Assembly: GCA_937937585.1 (NCBI GenBank)
Contig: CALDCB010000011.1
Location: forward strand, 1 to 64,000
Reading direction: 5' to 3'
Source: an uncultured Coriobacteriaceae bacterium
GTDB lineage: Bacteria; Actinomycetota; Coriobacteriia; Coriobacteriales; Eggerthellaceae
Length of the DNA stretch: 64,000 nucleotides
In this document: one piece after another, positions 49,590 to 58,379 of the stretch
Layout of the letters: every line of letters begins with the position of its first letter
Position numbering within the stretch: the first letter of the stretch is position 1
Notes under the pieces: generated by a model
The model's database searches: none
Told to the model about the DNA's origin: nothing
What the model saw: only the letters and a program-made list of their open reading frames with translations
Position numbers and translations under genes: made by a program

Positions 49590-50511
49590 AATTATCTATT
49601 CGACTGATGACTTTTCAAATCTTGACGTTCTTCAATCAAGCGTATGCTGTTTCGGCGTGTTCGATGGCGTTCATGTTGGGCATCAGTTTCTTATTCACCA
49701 AACGATCGATTCCGCAAAGCAACATGGAGTGAGATCTGCGGTGATCACTTTCGACATCGATCCCGATGAGCTTTTCAAGCGCAAGGGATTCGTGAAACTC
49801 ATGAGTAACGAGAAGCGCATCGAAGCACTGGCTGATAGCGGCGTGGATCTTGTTGTCGTGCTTCCATTCTCACGTGAATTCGCCGCTCAGAGTCCTACTG
49901 AGTTTTTGAGCAGCACCTTCAACAGCGGTGTGCCTGTTGAATTGCATGTCGGCTCGGATTTTCGTTTCGGCTGTAAGGCCGCTGGCACGGTTTCGGACCT
50001 TATCGCTTGGGGCGCCCATCGCGATATGCGTGTTGTCGATCACGACCTTGAAACCGCGCTGGGCACGGTTGTGTCTGCTACGCGCATTCGCACGCTCCTT
50101 GAGGATGGCTCCAACATCGGTCAGGTTAATGAGCTTCTTGGTCGTCCATATCGCATGAGCGGCCGCGTTGAGCAAGGGCGCAAAGAAGGCCGCGATATGG
50201 GATTCCGTACGGCTAATGTTTTCGTTCCGATCAATCTTCGCGCGCTTGCCCCGGGTGTTTTCGGCGCTTATGCATTTGTGGAGGGCCGTCGCTATAAAGC
50301 TGCGGTCTCTGTTGGAGTTTCGCCTATGTTCGCCGATGAGACCCAAGCGTATTGCGAAGCTCATCTCCTGGACTTCGAAGGGGACATCTACGGCGATGTG
50401 GTCGATATCGACTTTATCGAATGGCTTCGTCCCATGATGAAGTTCTCAAGCGTAGAGGAACTTATCTCCACTGTCATGGATAACATCGACTGGGTCCGTA
50501 ACAACCTTTAG
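49582..50511 (+). CDS. ribF: bifunctional riboflavin kinase/FAD synthetase
   Basis: A 309-residue enzyme making FMN and FAD. The N-terminal nucleotidyltransferase motif GVFDGVHVGHQ (25-35) and the C-terminal flavokinase GRPYRMSGRVEQGRKEGRDMGFRTANV. I chose the GTG at 49582, with GGTAGGT 7-8 nt upstream, over the GTG at 49573. It overlaps truB by 8 nt. Confidence 0.93.
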   Translation: MAEIIYSTDDFSNLDVLQSSVCCFGVFDGVHVGHQFLIHQTIDSAKQHGVRSAVITFDIDPDELFKRKGFVKLMSNEKRIEALADSGVDLVVVLPFSREFAAQSPTEFLSSTFNSGVPVELHVGSDFRFGCKAAGTVSDLIAWGAHRDMRVVDHDLETALGTVVSATRIRTLLEDGSNIGQVNELLGRPYRMSGRVEQGRKEGRDMGFRTANVFVPINLRALAPGVFGAYAFVEGRRYKAAVSVGVSPMFADETQAYCEAHLLDFEGDIYGDVVDIDFIEWLRPMMKFSSVEELISTVMDNIDWVRNNL

Positions 50512-50691
50512 CTGATATCTTTCGTCCGCGTTCCGTTTTAGGTTGACGCTGCTGCATATTTCCGTTTCTAAACCGTTTCAAATAATCTACAATCTATTTG
50601 TTTGTGTCTCACGCCTTCGATGCGCGTTTCCGGCTTTGATAGCTGGCCGAAAACGCCTATCTAAGGCAGATCGAATACCAAGGAGGTAATC

Positions 50692-52836
50692 GTGATTTCG
50701 ACATCCATCGCATGGATGGCGCCCGTATGTGCAATCATCGGCATGTGCGTCGCGCTTTATCTTGCTCGCTGGGTCCTTGCTCAGGATCCTGGTTCGGACA
50801 AGATGAACTCTATTTCCGTTAAGATTCAGACTGGCGCTGCCGCCTTCCTGAAGAGCGAGTACAAGATGCTCGCAGTCTTCGTGGTTGTTGTCGCCGTTCT
50901 GATGGCCGTGGCTCTTTCGCCCTGGACCGCTCTTGCGTTCATCACTGGCGGCATTCTTTCCGCTTGCGCAGGTTATGCAGGCATGTTCGTCGCCACACGT
51001 GCCAACACCCGTACCACCCATGCTGCCGAGACTTCCGTTGCTGCCGCTCTTAAGGTCAGCTTCCGTTCTGGCCTGACCATGGGCCTGTGCGTTGCCTCCT
51101 TCGCTTTGTTCGGCCTTTCCCTTTGGCTTATCGCGATGGTCTTCAGCAACGTCACTAGCATCAACGTGACGGGCGCCATCATCGATCTCATCCACACCAA
51201 CGTCGGTATGGTCGAGGGCTTCGCAACCGGTGCTTCCGCAGTTGCTCTCTTCGCTCGTGTTGGCGGCGGCATTTACACCAAGGCTGCTGACGTCGGAGCC
51301 GACCTAGTTGGTAAGGTTGAGGCAGGCATCCCCGAGGACGACCCTCGCAACCCCGCAACCATCGCTGACAACGTTGGCGACAACGTCGGCGACGTTGCCG
51401 GAATGGGTGCCGACCTGTTCGAGTCCTACACCGGTTCCATCATCTCGCCGACCATTCTTGCCATCACCATGGCTTCGCTTGGCTATTTCATGGGCGTTGA
51501 TATTCTTTGGTCCATTCTGGTTCCGGTCATGATCGCTGCTTGCGGCATCATCACCTCGGTCATTGGCCTGACCGCTGTTCGCACTTCTGAGAACGCCGAC
51601 AGCGCCGCTCTGTCCAAGGCCCTCAATCGTGGCACCTATCTCGCCGCTATCATCGAGATCGTTGCTATCTTCGTTATCTTCTTCGCATGGCAGAACCAGA
51701 CCGCTGAAGGCAACCAGCCGCTGTGGCTTTTCGGCTCCGTTGTGTGCGGCCTTGTCGCAGGCCTTGCAATTGGCAAGGTTACCGAGTACTACACCTCTGA
51801 TTCTTACAAGCCGGTCAAGAAGATCGCCGAGGATTCCGAAACTGGTGCTGCAACCAACATCATCCAGGGTATTTCCACAGGCTTCATGTCCACCGTTATC
51901 CCGATCATCCTGATCGCCGCCGCCATCATTGCTGCTTATTCGTTCGGCAACCTTGCTTTCCCGAACGCCCATGGCGAGATCGCTGTCGGCCTGTTCGGTG
52001 TTGCGCTTGCTGCTACCGGTATGCTCTCCAACACTGCAATCACCATTGGTGTTGACGCTTACGGCCCTGTCGCCGACAACGCTGGCGGCATTGCCGAGAT
52101 GGCTCTTCTGCCTGAAGAGATCCGTGATCGTACCGATTCGCTTGACTCCGTTGGCAACACCACCGCTGCTATCGCCAAGGGTTTCGCCATCGCTTCCGCT
52201 GGCTTGTCCGCCATCTCGCTTTTCGTGTCCTATCAGGTCACCATGCATCATGCGTTCCCGAACTTCAGCCTGACCTTGAACGATCCGATGATCATCGCAG
52301 GCCTGTTCGTGGGCGCTATGGTTCCGTTTATGTTCGCTGCTCTGACCATGGGTGCTGTTTCTGAGGCGGCCCATGCAATGGTTGAAGAGGTTCGTCGTCA
52401 GTTCCGTGAGATCCCTGGAATCATGGAATACAAGAACGAGCCCGAGTACGATAACTGCGTTGCGATCTCCACTCAGTCTGCTTTGAAGAAGATGCTTCTT
52501 CCTGGCACTCTGGCTCTGGTCGTGCCCATCGTTATCGGCTGCATCAGCCCTGCGATGCTTGGTGGTTTCCTGGCTGGCGCCGTTGCAACCGGTATGCTTC
52601 TTGCAATCTTCATGTCCAACGCCGGTGGCGCTTGGGACAACGCTAAGAAGTACATCGAGGGTGGCAGCCACGGCGGCAAGGGATCTGAAGCCCATCGTGC
52701 TGCTGTTGTTGGCGATACCGTTGGCGACCCCTTCAAGGACACTTCTGGTCCGTCCATGAACATCCTCATCAACCTGATGACGATGGTTTCGCTGACCTTC
52801 TCGCCGCTGTTCATCGCCATTCAGACGATGCTCTAA
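50692..52836 (+). CDS. hppA: membrane pyrophosphatase, K+-dependent type
   Basis: A 714-residue, many-helix ion pump that couples PPi hydrolysis to H+ or Na+ export. Substrate site DNVGDNVGD (226-234) preceded by DVGADLVGKVE and followed by FESYTGSI; later DAYGPVADNAGGIAEM and a GDTVGDPFKDTSGP repeat. At the diagnostic position the motif is GNTTAA (Ala492), the K+-dependent form, rather than Lys. GTG start with a strong AAGGAGGT. Whether H+ or Na+ is pumped cannot be told. Confidence 0.95.
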   Translation: MISTSIAWMAPVCAIIGMCVALYLARWVLAQDPGSDKMNSISVKIQTGAAAFLKSEYKMLAVFVVVVAVLMAVALSPWTALAFITGGILSACAGYAGMFVATRANTRTTHAAETSVAAALKVSFRSGLTMGLCVASFALFGLSLWLIAMVFSNVTSINVTGAIIDLIHTNVGMVEGFATGASAVALFARVGGGIYTKAADVGADLVGKVEAGIPEDDPRNPATIADNVGDNVGDVAGMGADLFESYTGSIISPTILAITMASLGYFMGVDILWSILVPVMIAACGIITSVIGLTAVRTSENADSAALSKALNRGTYLAAIIEIVAIFVIFFAWQNQTAEGNQPLWLFGSVVCGLVAGLAIGKVTEYYTSDSYKPVKKIAEDSETGAATNIIQGISTGFMSTVIPIILIAAAIIAAYSFGNLAFPNAHGEIAVGLFGVALAATGMLSNTAITIGVDAYGPVADNAGGIAEMALLPEEIRDRTDSLDSVGNTTAAIAKGFAIASAGLSAISLFVSYQVTMHHAFPNFSLTLNDPMIIAGLFVGAMVPFMFAALTMGAVSEAAHAMVEEVRRQFREIPGIMEYKNEPEYDNCVAISTQSALKKMLLPGTLALVVPIVIGCISPAMLGGFLAGAVATGMLLAIFMSNAGGAWDNAKKYIEGGSHGGKGSEAHRAAVVGDTVGDPFKDTSGPSMNILINLMTMVSLTFSPLFIAIQTML

Positions 52837-52858
52837 AGTGTGAAGCAGCTTAGTTGCT

Positions 52859-52897
52859 AACAAGGGCCGCGCATTGCGCGGCCCTTGTTTTCTTTTC
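52859..52897 (+). terminator. terminator after hppA
   Basis: A 14-bp perfect stem (52859-52872/52876-52889), 3-nt loop, then TTCTTTTC. Between convergent hppA and the phosphoesterase gene. Confidence 0.92.
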
Positions 52898-52949
52898 ATT
52901 CAGAAGCGCACGGTATTGCGCCTTGACTCCCTTTGATGCCGGCAGACCC

Positions 52950-53510
52950 TTACAGCGAAATCGATTTCAACGTATGCCCGTCAAGGTCCAAAAGAGATAT
53001 CGCGCCGTTGTCATACAGAGCAACGCTGGCAATACCGTCCTTCGGAATACTCGGACTGCCCGGGTTAAGCAAAGTGATGGATGATCCGTTTGGTGTTTCC
53101 GCATATTCAAGTCGCTTTTTATGCGTATGGCCACTTGCGAAAATGGTACCAGCTGGCAGATGGGGGAGAGACTCTTCGGTTTGGTTCGGGCGGTGTCCAT
53201 GCGTCAAGAAGAACGTAAAGCCATCGAACTCGATTTGCGAATACTCGGCCATGATGGGGAATTCCAGAACCATTTGATCGACCTCGGCGTCGCAGTTACC
53301 GCGGATAGCGGTGATTACTTCAGCGTTCTTATTCAGCATGGCGATAACCTCTTTAGACGCATAACCTTCGGGGAGATCGTTTCGTGGTCCGTGATATAAG
53401 ATATCGCCCAAGATAATCAATCTATCGCAGTTATAAGCCTTAAACAGGTCGAGCACCTGTGCAGTTGCAATTGCAGACCCATGAAGGTCGGATGCGAAGA
53501 GTGCTTTCAA
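52950..53510 (-). CDS. yfcE: YfcE-type metallophosphoesterase
   Basis: A 186-residue calcineurin-like phosphodiesterase. ASDLHG, GDILYHGP, GNCD, THGH and SGHTHKKR supply the two-metal site. I chose the TTG at 53510: AGAAAGGA lies at the proper distance, between the dgt stop and this codon, and family members begin just before the SDxHG motif. An ATG at 53540 lies inside dgt with no ribosome site. Operon with dgt, 13 bp downstream. Confidence 0.88.
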   Translation of the reverse strand: MKALFASDLHGSAIATAQVLDLFKAYNCDRLIILGDILYHGPRNDLPEGYASKEVIAMLNKNAEVITAIRGNCDAEVDQMVLEFPIMAEYSQIEFDGFTFFLTHGHRPNQTEESLPHLPAGTIFASGHTHKKRLEYAETPNGSSITLLNPGSPSIPKDGIASVALYDNGAISLLDLDGHTLKSISL

Positions 53511-53523
53511 ATCTGTGTCCTTT

Positions 53524-54741
53524 CTACCAACGCCAGCCATAGCGCTTCATATGAAGCGTGGTGGTGGCTTGCGGGAACATGAGCGTATGAAGCGAAAGAA
53601 AATAACTGTCAGTCATTGACGAAACGAAGTCGACTACCACTTGATCGGGATCTTCTTGCAGATATGCCTCTCGTGTTATCGAATTCGACCTTTCAGCAAG
53701 CTTATCTATATGATGACGGTAGATAGGCGACGATTCATCCTCCCGCGCAAGGTCGTCGATGCAGCGTTCATATACTTCTTCGAACATCGCAGCAACGATG
53801 TTCTTATCGTCGGCAACCATGCCCTCTTTCAAATAGATAAGCTCGTAGTTTTGCTTCTTCGCATTAACGATGTCGACAAATGCCTTCGCACTCATCGCGA
53901 GTTTCTCATGTCCGAGGCTATTGTTGACGATATCTACCGTAAGGTTGTTGATGATGCGAGCATTGTCAATTCCGATGTAATTCGATTCGAACACATCGAG
54001 TGAATCGATGGCGCCTATAGTAAGTGCGTCTTGGCGGTCTTTACCAAGATACGCGATCATGTCGCTGACGCGAACGACGCAACCTTCGAATGTGCTGGGA
54101 CGCAGCGTTGCGATGGTCGATTCCTCGTTGGTGCAGGCTTCAACAAGACAGTCGAGTTGATCGAAGGACGCGGTAGTTCCAAGTGTTAACTCTTGCTGAG
54201 CGAATTCGCCATTGTGGCAAAGGGCTCCGTCAAGTGTTTGCAGCGAGATGTTTCGACGGTAAAGCTTGTCCATGACACGTACCGATTGCACGTTATGATT
54301 GAAATATCTCCCTGTACGTTGGTGCAGGCATTCGTTCAGGAATCGTTCGCCTGCGTGTCCGAAAGGTGTGTGCCCTAAATCGTGACCAAGGGCGATTGCC
54401 TCAATGAGGTCGGTATTCAATCCCAGCAACGAACCAATATTACGTGCGATATTCGATACAAGTTGAACATGCAGACCGCGACGACAGATGTCGTCGTTTT
54501 CGATCAGGCTGAACACTTGCGTTTTGTCGGCATAGCGATTGTAAGCGGGTATGTTCAGGATCTTGTCAACATCGCGCCGAAACGCCGGCCTTCCAATGGT
54601 GCCGTTATCATGAGGGTTCTCTTCGCGTCGCGTGATGTCTTCATCTTTGAACGCGAACGGACTCATGACGTGCTGTTCGCGGTTCTTCGCAATTTGACGT
54701 TCTATACTGGGCTCAAGCTCGAGATAAGGGATTGATGGCAT
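53524..54741 (-). CDS. dgt: dGTP triphosphohydrolase-like HD protein
   Basis: A 405-residue HD-domain phosphohydrolase. RGLHVQLVSNIARNIG and LGHDLGHTPFGHAGE form the H...HD metal site typical of Dgt/deoxynucleotide triphosphate hydrolases; a RRDVDKI...Y-x-R-x-x-DKTQVF region precedes it, and a C-terminal HD-associated domain follows. GAGGAAG precedes the start. Divergent from dnaG, a linkage seen in other actinobacteria. Substrate range inferred from the family. Confidence 0.88.
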   Translation of the reverse strand: MPSIPYLELEPSIERQIAKNREQHVMSPFAFKDEDITRREENPHDNGTIGRPAFRRDVDKILNIPAYNRYADKTQVFSLIENDDICRRGLHVQLVSNIARNIGSLLGLNTDLIEAIALGHDLGHTPFGHAGERFLNECLHQRTGRYFNHNVQSVRVMDKLYRRNISLQTLDGALCHNGEFAQQELTLGTTASFDQLDCLVEACTNEESTIATLRPSTFEGCVVRVSDMIAYLGKDRQDALTIGAIDSLDVFESNYIGIDNARIINNLTVDIVNNSLGHEKLAMSAKAFVDIVNAKKQNYELIYLKEGMVADDKNIVAAMFEEVYERCIDDLAREDESSPIYRHHIDKLAERSNSITREAYLQEDPDQVVVDFVSSMTDSYFLSLHTLMFPQATTTLHMKRYGWRW

Positions 54742-54868
54742 GGTCTTTGCTTCCTCTTTTCGACTACTGCATTTTATCAGCTATCGATCGAACCAAAGGG
54801 ACTGCAATACAGGCGCATGGTAACATGATCACGTTTTTAGCATCGAGACGTTTCAGGGGAATCAGAGC

Positions 54869-56755
54869 ATGGCTGGCGGCATTTCAGACGAGGATATTCA
54901 AAAAGTTCGCGATGCCACCGACATCGTTGCATTGTTCTCTGAATACACCCCGGTAAAGCAACGTGGTCGTGATTACTGGTGTTGTTGCCCCTTTCATCAA
55001 GAGAAAACGCCTTCGTGTAAACTCGACCCTTCAACTCAGCTTTGGCATTGTTTCGGCTGTGGTGAGGGCGGCGATATTTTCTCGTTCGTGATGAAGCACG
55101 ATGGGGTTTCATTTCCCGATGCCGTGCGCACCCTTGCCCAGCGAGCCCATATCGAAATTTCGTCTAACGAACGCGGTCGAGGCGTCTCGCAATCGAAGCG
55201 CGCCCTGCTTCAAGAGATTTGCCAGGAGTCTGCCAGTTTCTTCCATACTCAGCTGATGAGAGATCCGTCTCCTCAGGCGGCTGCTGCCCGCGAATACCTT
55301 TCGGGGCGTGGTCTTGGCGGTTCTGTCCCTAATGATTGGAACCTCGGTTTCGCTCCCGGCAACCAAAAGCTGGTCAATCATCTTAGAGGCAAGGGCTTCC
55401 AGTTTGATGACATGGTCGAAGCGAACGTCGCTGTTTCCAGAAACGGGCGTTACCAGGATCGTTTTTATAACCGCGTTATGTTCCCCATTCGCGATCCTCA
55501 AGGTGACGTCATCGCTTTTGGCGGTCGCGTAATTGGTACGGGCGAGCCAAAATATTTGAACTCGCAGGAAACGCCGTTGTTTCACAAGTCGCGCGTGCTC
55601 TATGGCTTGGATAAAGCAAAGGCATCGCTCACTTCAACTGGCATTGCTCTGATCACCGAGGGATACACTGACGTTATCGCCCTGCATGAAAGCGGTATCA
55701 CGAATGCCGTTGCAACACTCGGCACGTCACTGACCATGAATCATATCCGATTGATTTCGCGTTATGCTCAGCACAAGATCGTTTATCTGTTCGACGGAGA
55801 TGCCGCAGGTCAAAAGGCAGCAGACAGGGCGTTGCAATTCATAGACGAAAGCATGACCCCCGAAGCTGGTCGAAGCAAAATCGAGCTATGCGCTGTCACG
55901 CTTCCCGACAATCAAGACCCAGCCGAATACATGGCTTCTCATTCCGCCGACGATCTCCGTCAGCTCGTGAATGACGCCAAGCCTCTTATTGAATATGGCG
56001 TCGAGCGCCGCCTTGCAAAGCATGATTTGTCTTCAGCGGAGGGACGAACCGCAGCGCTTACCGATGCGCTTTCCATCCTTGCACCTATCAAGAATTCCCT
56101 GTTGGCAAAGGATTATGCTGTTCAAATCGCTGGTCGCGTCCGAGCGAGGGAGGATGATGTCCTCACCCGGCTTTCACAGCTTAAGGCGCCGCGCAGGTTC
56201 GATGAAGATGACGCTCCCCAAAGCGGGTTGCGTGGCTCACTCCCCTCGCAGCAGGTCACTCCCAAAGCCCCTGCACATCCAAGCTTGTCTTCTGCCGAGG
56301 TGAATCGCCGTCGGTTCGAGGGAGAGTTGCTAGGGTTATGCGCTCAAAACCCGCTTCTTGCCCTAGCTCATGCCGATTCGCTTGCTCAGACGCAATGGCA
56401 CGAGGAAATTCACTCTCGTTTGGCTTCTGCCTTGCTTGATGCGCTTGCGGCAAACCCCGCCATCACGCCCGCCGAGCTTGTCTCGCGCATCTCAACCGAT
56501 ATTCCTTTAGCATCGCGCATTCTGACCACATCGCGCAGCGCTTCTGATGACGAAAAGGCGATGGCGACGTATCTCGTTGAAGAGCTTTCAATCGGTGATA
56601 TGGAGGATTCCATCAGCCAATTGCGCATGACTTTATCTGCTAATGACGCCCTCGACGCTGAAGAGCGGGAAATCCTGTTCCAAAGCATTGTCAGCATGCA
56701 GAAAACATTGACTGACAAGAAGCGCGCACATAAAGCACCCATGTTTTACGAATAA
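54869..56755 (+). CDS. dnaG: DNA primase
   Basis: A 628-residue primase. CHC2 zinc finger C40-x2-H43...C61-x2-C64, RNA polymerase domain with RVMFPIRDPQGDVIAFGGRVIG, TOPRIM motif EGYTDV (from E264) and the D-x-D (DGDAAGQKAA), then a helicase-binding C-terminal domain (about 480-628). AGGGGA lies upstream. No rpoD follows; def is next. Confidence 0.95.
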   Translation: MAGGISDEDIQKVRDATDIVALFSEYTPVKQRGRDYWCCCPFHQEKTPSCKLDPSTQLWHCFGCGEGGDIFSFVMKHDGVSFPDAVRTLAQRAHIEISSNERGRGVSQSKRALLQEICQESASFFHTQLMRDPSPQAAAAREYLSGRGLGGSVPNDWNLGFAPGNQKLVNHLRGKGFQFDDMVEANVAVSRNGRYQDRFYNRVMFPIRDPQGDVIAFGGRVIGTGEPKYLNSQETPLFHKSRVLYGLDKAKASLTSTGIALITEGYTDVIALHESGITNAVATLGTSLTMNHIRLISRYAQHKIVYLFDGDAAGQKAADRALQFIDESMTPEAGRSKIELCAVTLPDNQDPAEYMASHSADDLRQLVNDAKPLIEYGVERRLAKHDLSSAEGRTAALTDALSILAPIKNSLLAKDYAVQIAGRVRAREDDVLTRLSQLKAPRRFDEDDAPQSGLRGSLPSQQVTPKAPAHPSLSSAEVNRRRFEGELLGLCAQNPLLALAHADSLAQTQWHEEIHSRLASALLDALAANPAITPAELVSRISTDIPLASRILTTSRSASDDEKAMATYLVEELSIGDMEDSISQLRMTLSANDALDAEEREILFQSIVSMQKTLTDKKRAHKAPMFYE

Positions 56756-56888
56756 GCTGTTATCAGCCTTTCATGAAGTGCGATTGCCTTGTGGGACGGG
56801 CGACCGTTATGGGGTTATAATTTTCTGGCCTTCAACGGGCGATATTTGATAAATTCGAGACCTTCTCGACTATAGATGGGATATTAGC

Positions 56889-57419
56889 ATGATCAAGATC
56901 GTGCAGTCGCCGGATCCGCTGCTCAATCAGGTTTGCGAGCCGTGCGACCCTAAAAAGGACAAGACACTTAAGCGTCTTTCCAAGCAGATGGCCAACATCA
57001 TGTACAAGAACAACGGCGTCGGCCTTGCCGCTCCTCAGGTTGGTGTGCTTAAGCGCATTATCGTCGTCGATTGCGACTGGGACGAAGAAACGCGCGATCC
57101 CATCGTTCTTCTCAATCCGGAAATCGTAGAAAGCAAAGGCGAGCCCATCACCGATGGCGAAGGTTGTCTTTCTATTCCCGGAATCACCGTTCCTATTACG
57201 CGTCAACCTTGGGTTCGCGTTCGCTATCTCGATCTTGAGGGTGAGTTGTGGGAGATCGAAAGCGATGGTCTGCTTGGCAGGTGCCTGCAACATGAGATCG
57301 ACCACTTGAACGGCAAGACGCTATTCGAGAGCTGCTCGCCGACCGATCGTATCGCTGCTGTTACCGAGTATGAGAACGCAATTGCCGCAGGTGCTAAACC
57401 CGGCGATACGTCAATCTAG
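56889..57419 (+). CDS. def: peptide deformylase
   Basis: A 176-residue metalloenzyme removing the N-formyl group. GVGLAAPQ (43-50), EGCLS (91-95, metal Cys93), and HEIDH (135-139) are intact. Nine bp before fmt, the classic def-fmt pair. Type 1-like length. Confidence 0.95.
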   Translation: MIKIVQSPDPLLNQVCEPCDPKKDKTLKRLSKQMANIMYKNNGVGLAAPQVGVLKRIIVVDCDWDEETRDPIVLLNPEIVESKGEPITDGEGCLSIPGITVPITRQPWVRVRYLDLEGELWEIESDGLLGRCLQHEIDHLNGKTLFESCSPTDRIAAVTEYENAIAAGAKPGDTSI

Positions 57420-57428
57420 GCGGCTTCG

Positions 57429-58379
57429 ATGAAGATCCTGTTCATGGGCACGCCTGATATCGCAGCAAATGTGTTGTCGGTGCTGGCGGATTCAAAACAC
57501 GAGGTTCTCGGTGTTTTCACTCGTCCCGATTCCGTATCTGGCCGCGGAAAGAAGCTTCTCCCTTCTCCAGTTAAAGCTGTCGCGCTCGAGCACGGGTTTC
57601 CCGTCAACGAGTTCAAGTCTTTCAAGGATGGTTCTGCTTTCGAGCGAATCAAAGAGCTCAATCCCGATGCTATCTGCGTTGTGGCTTATGGTGCGCTTTT
57701 ACCCGAAGAGGTTTTGGGATTCCCACGTTTCGGATGCATCAACGTTCATGCTTCGCTTCTTCCGCGTTGGCGCGGCGCTGCTCCTATAGAACGCTGCATC
57801 CTTGAGGGCGATGTTGAAACGGGTGTAAGCATAATGCAAATGGAAACCGGTCTTGACACCGGTCCCTATTGCGTGCAGCGTGTCGTCTCGATCGGTGAGA
57901 AGTATCATGTGGAACTCTCGCGCGATCTTGCTGAAGTCGGAGCAGAAGCATTGGTTTTTGCACTCGACCAAATCGAGGCAGGTACGGCCAAATGGGAAGT
58001 TCAAGATGATGCTCTTTCGAATTATGCTGCAAAAATCGGTAAACACGAGCTTTATCTCGATCCTTCAAACGATGCCGAAACCATATGCAGGAAGGTACGC
58101 GCTTCAAGCGATGCTCATCCTTCTCATGCAGTCATTGAAGGTCGTAAAGTGACTGTTTTGGCGTGCGAGATTGCTTCTGTCGAAGACGCACAGTATTTCG
58201 AGGGTCTTCAGTCTGGTCGGGCGGTTTTCAGGGCAAAGAAGCTGTTTCTCACGACCGACAACGGCGCGGTTCGGGTTACCGTACTCAAACCCGAAGGAAA
58301 GAAAGAAATGAACGCCCTGGCGTTTTGCGCAGGGATACAAGGTGCAAAGAATAAAATCATGACTTGGGGGGCTATGTAA
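57429..58379 (+). CDS. fmt: methionyl-tRNA formyltransferase
   Basis: A 316-residue enzyme formylating initiator Met-tRNA. Formyl-THF site NVHASLLPRWRGAAPI (105-120: N105, H107) and GLDTG (D143) are intact; the C-terminal tRNA-binding domain is at about 205-310. The stop overlaps the next ATG by one base. Confidence 0.94.
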   Translation: MKILFMGTPDIAANVLSVLADSKHEVLGVFTRPDSVSGRGKKLLPSPVKAVALEHGFPVNEFKSFKDGSAFERIKELNPDAICVVAYGALLPEEVLGFPRFGCINVHASLLPRWRGAAPIERCILEGDVETGVSIMQMETGLDTGPYCVQRVVSIGEKYHVELSRDLAEVGAEALVFALDQIEAGTAKWEVQDDALSNYAAKIGKHELYLDPSNDAETICRKVRASSDAHPSHAVIEGRKVTVLACEIASVEDAQYFEGLQSGRAVFRAKKLFLTTDNGAVRVTVLKPEGKKEMNALAFCAGIQGAKNKIMTWGAM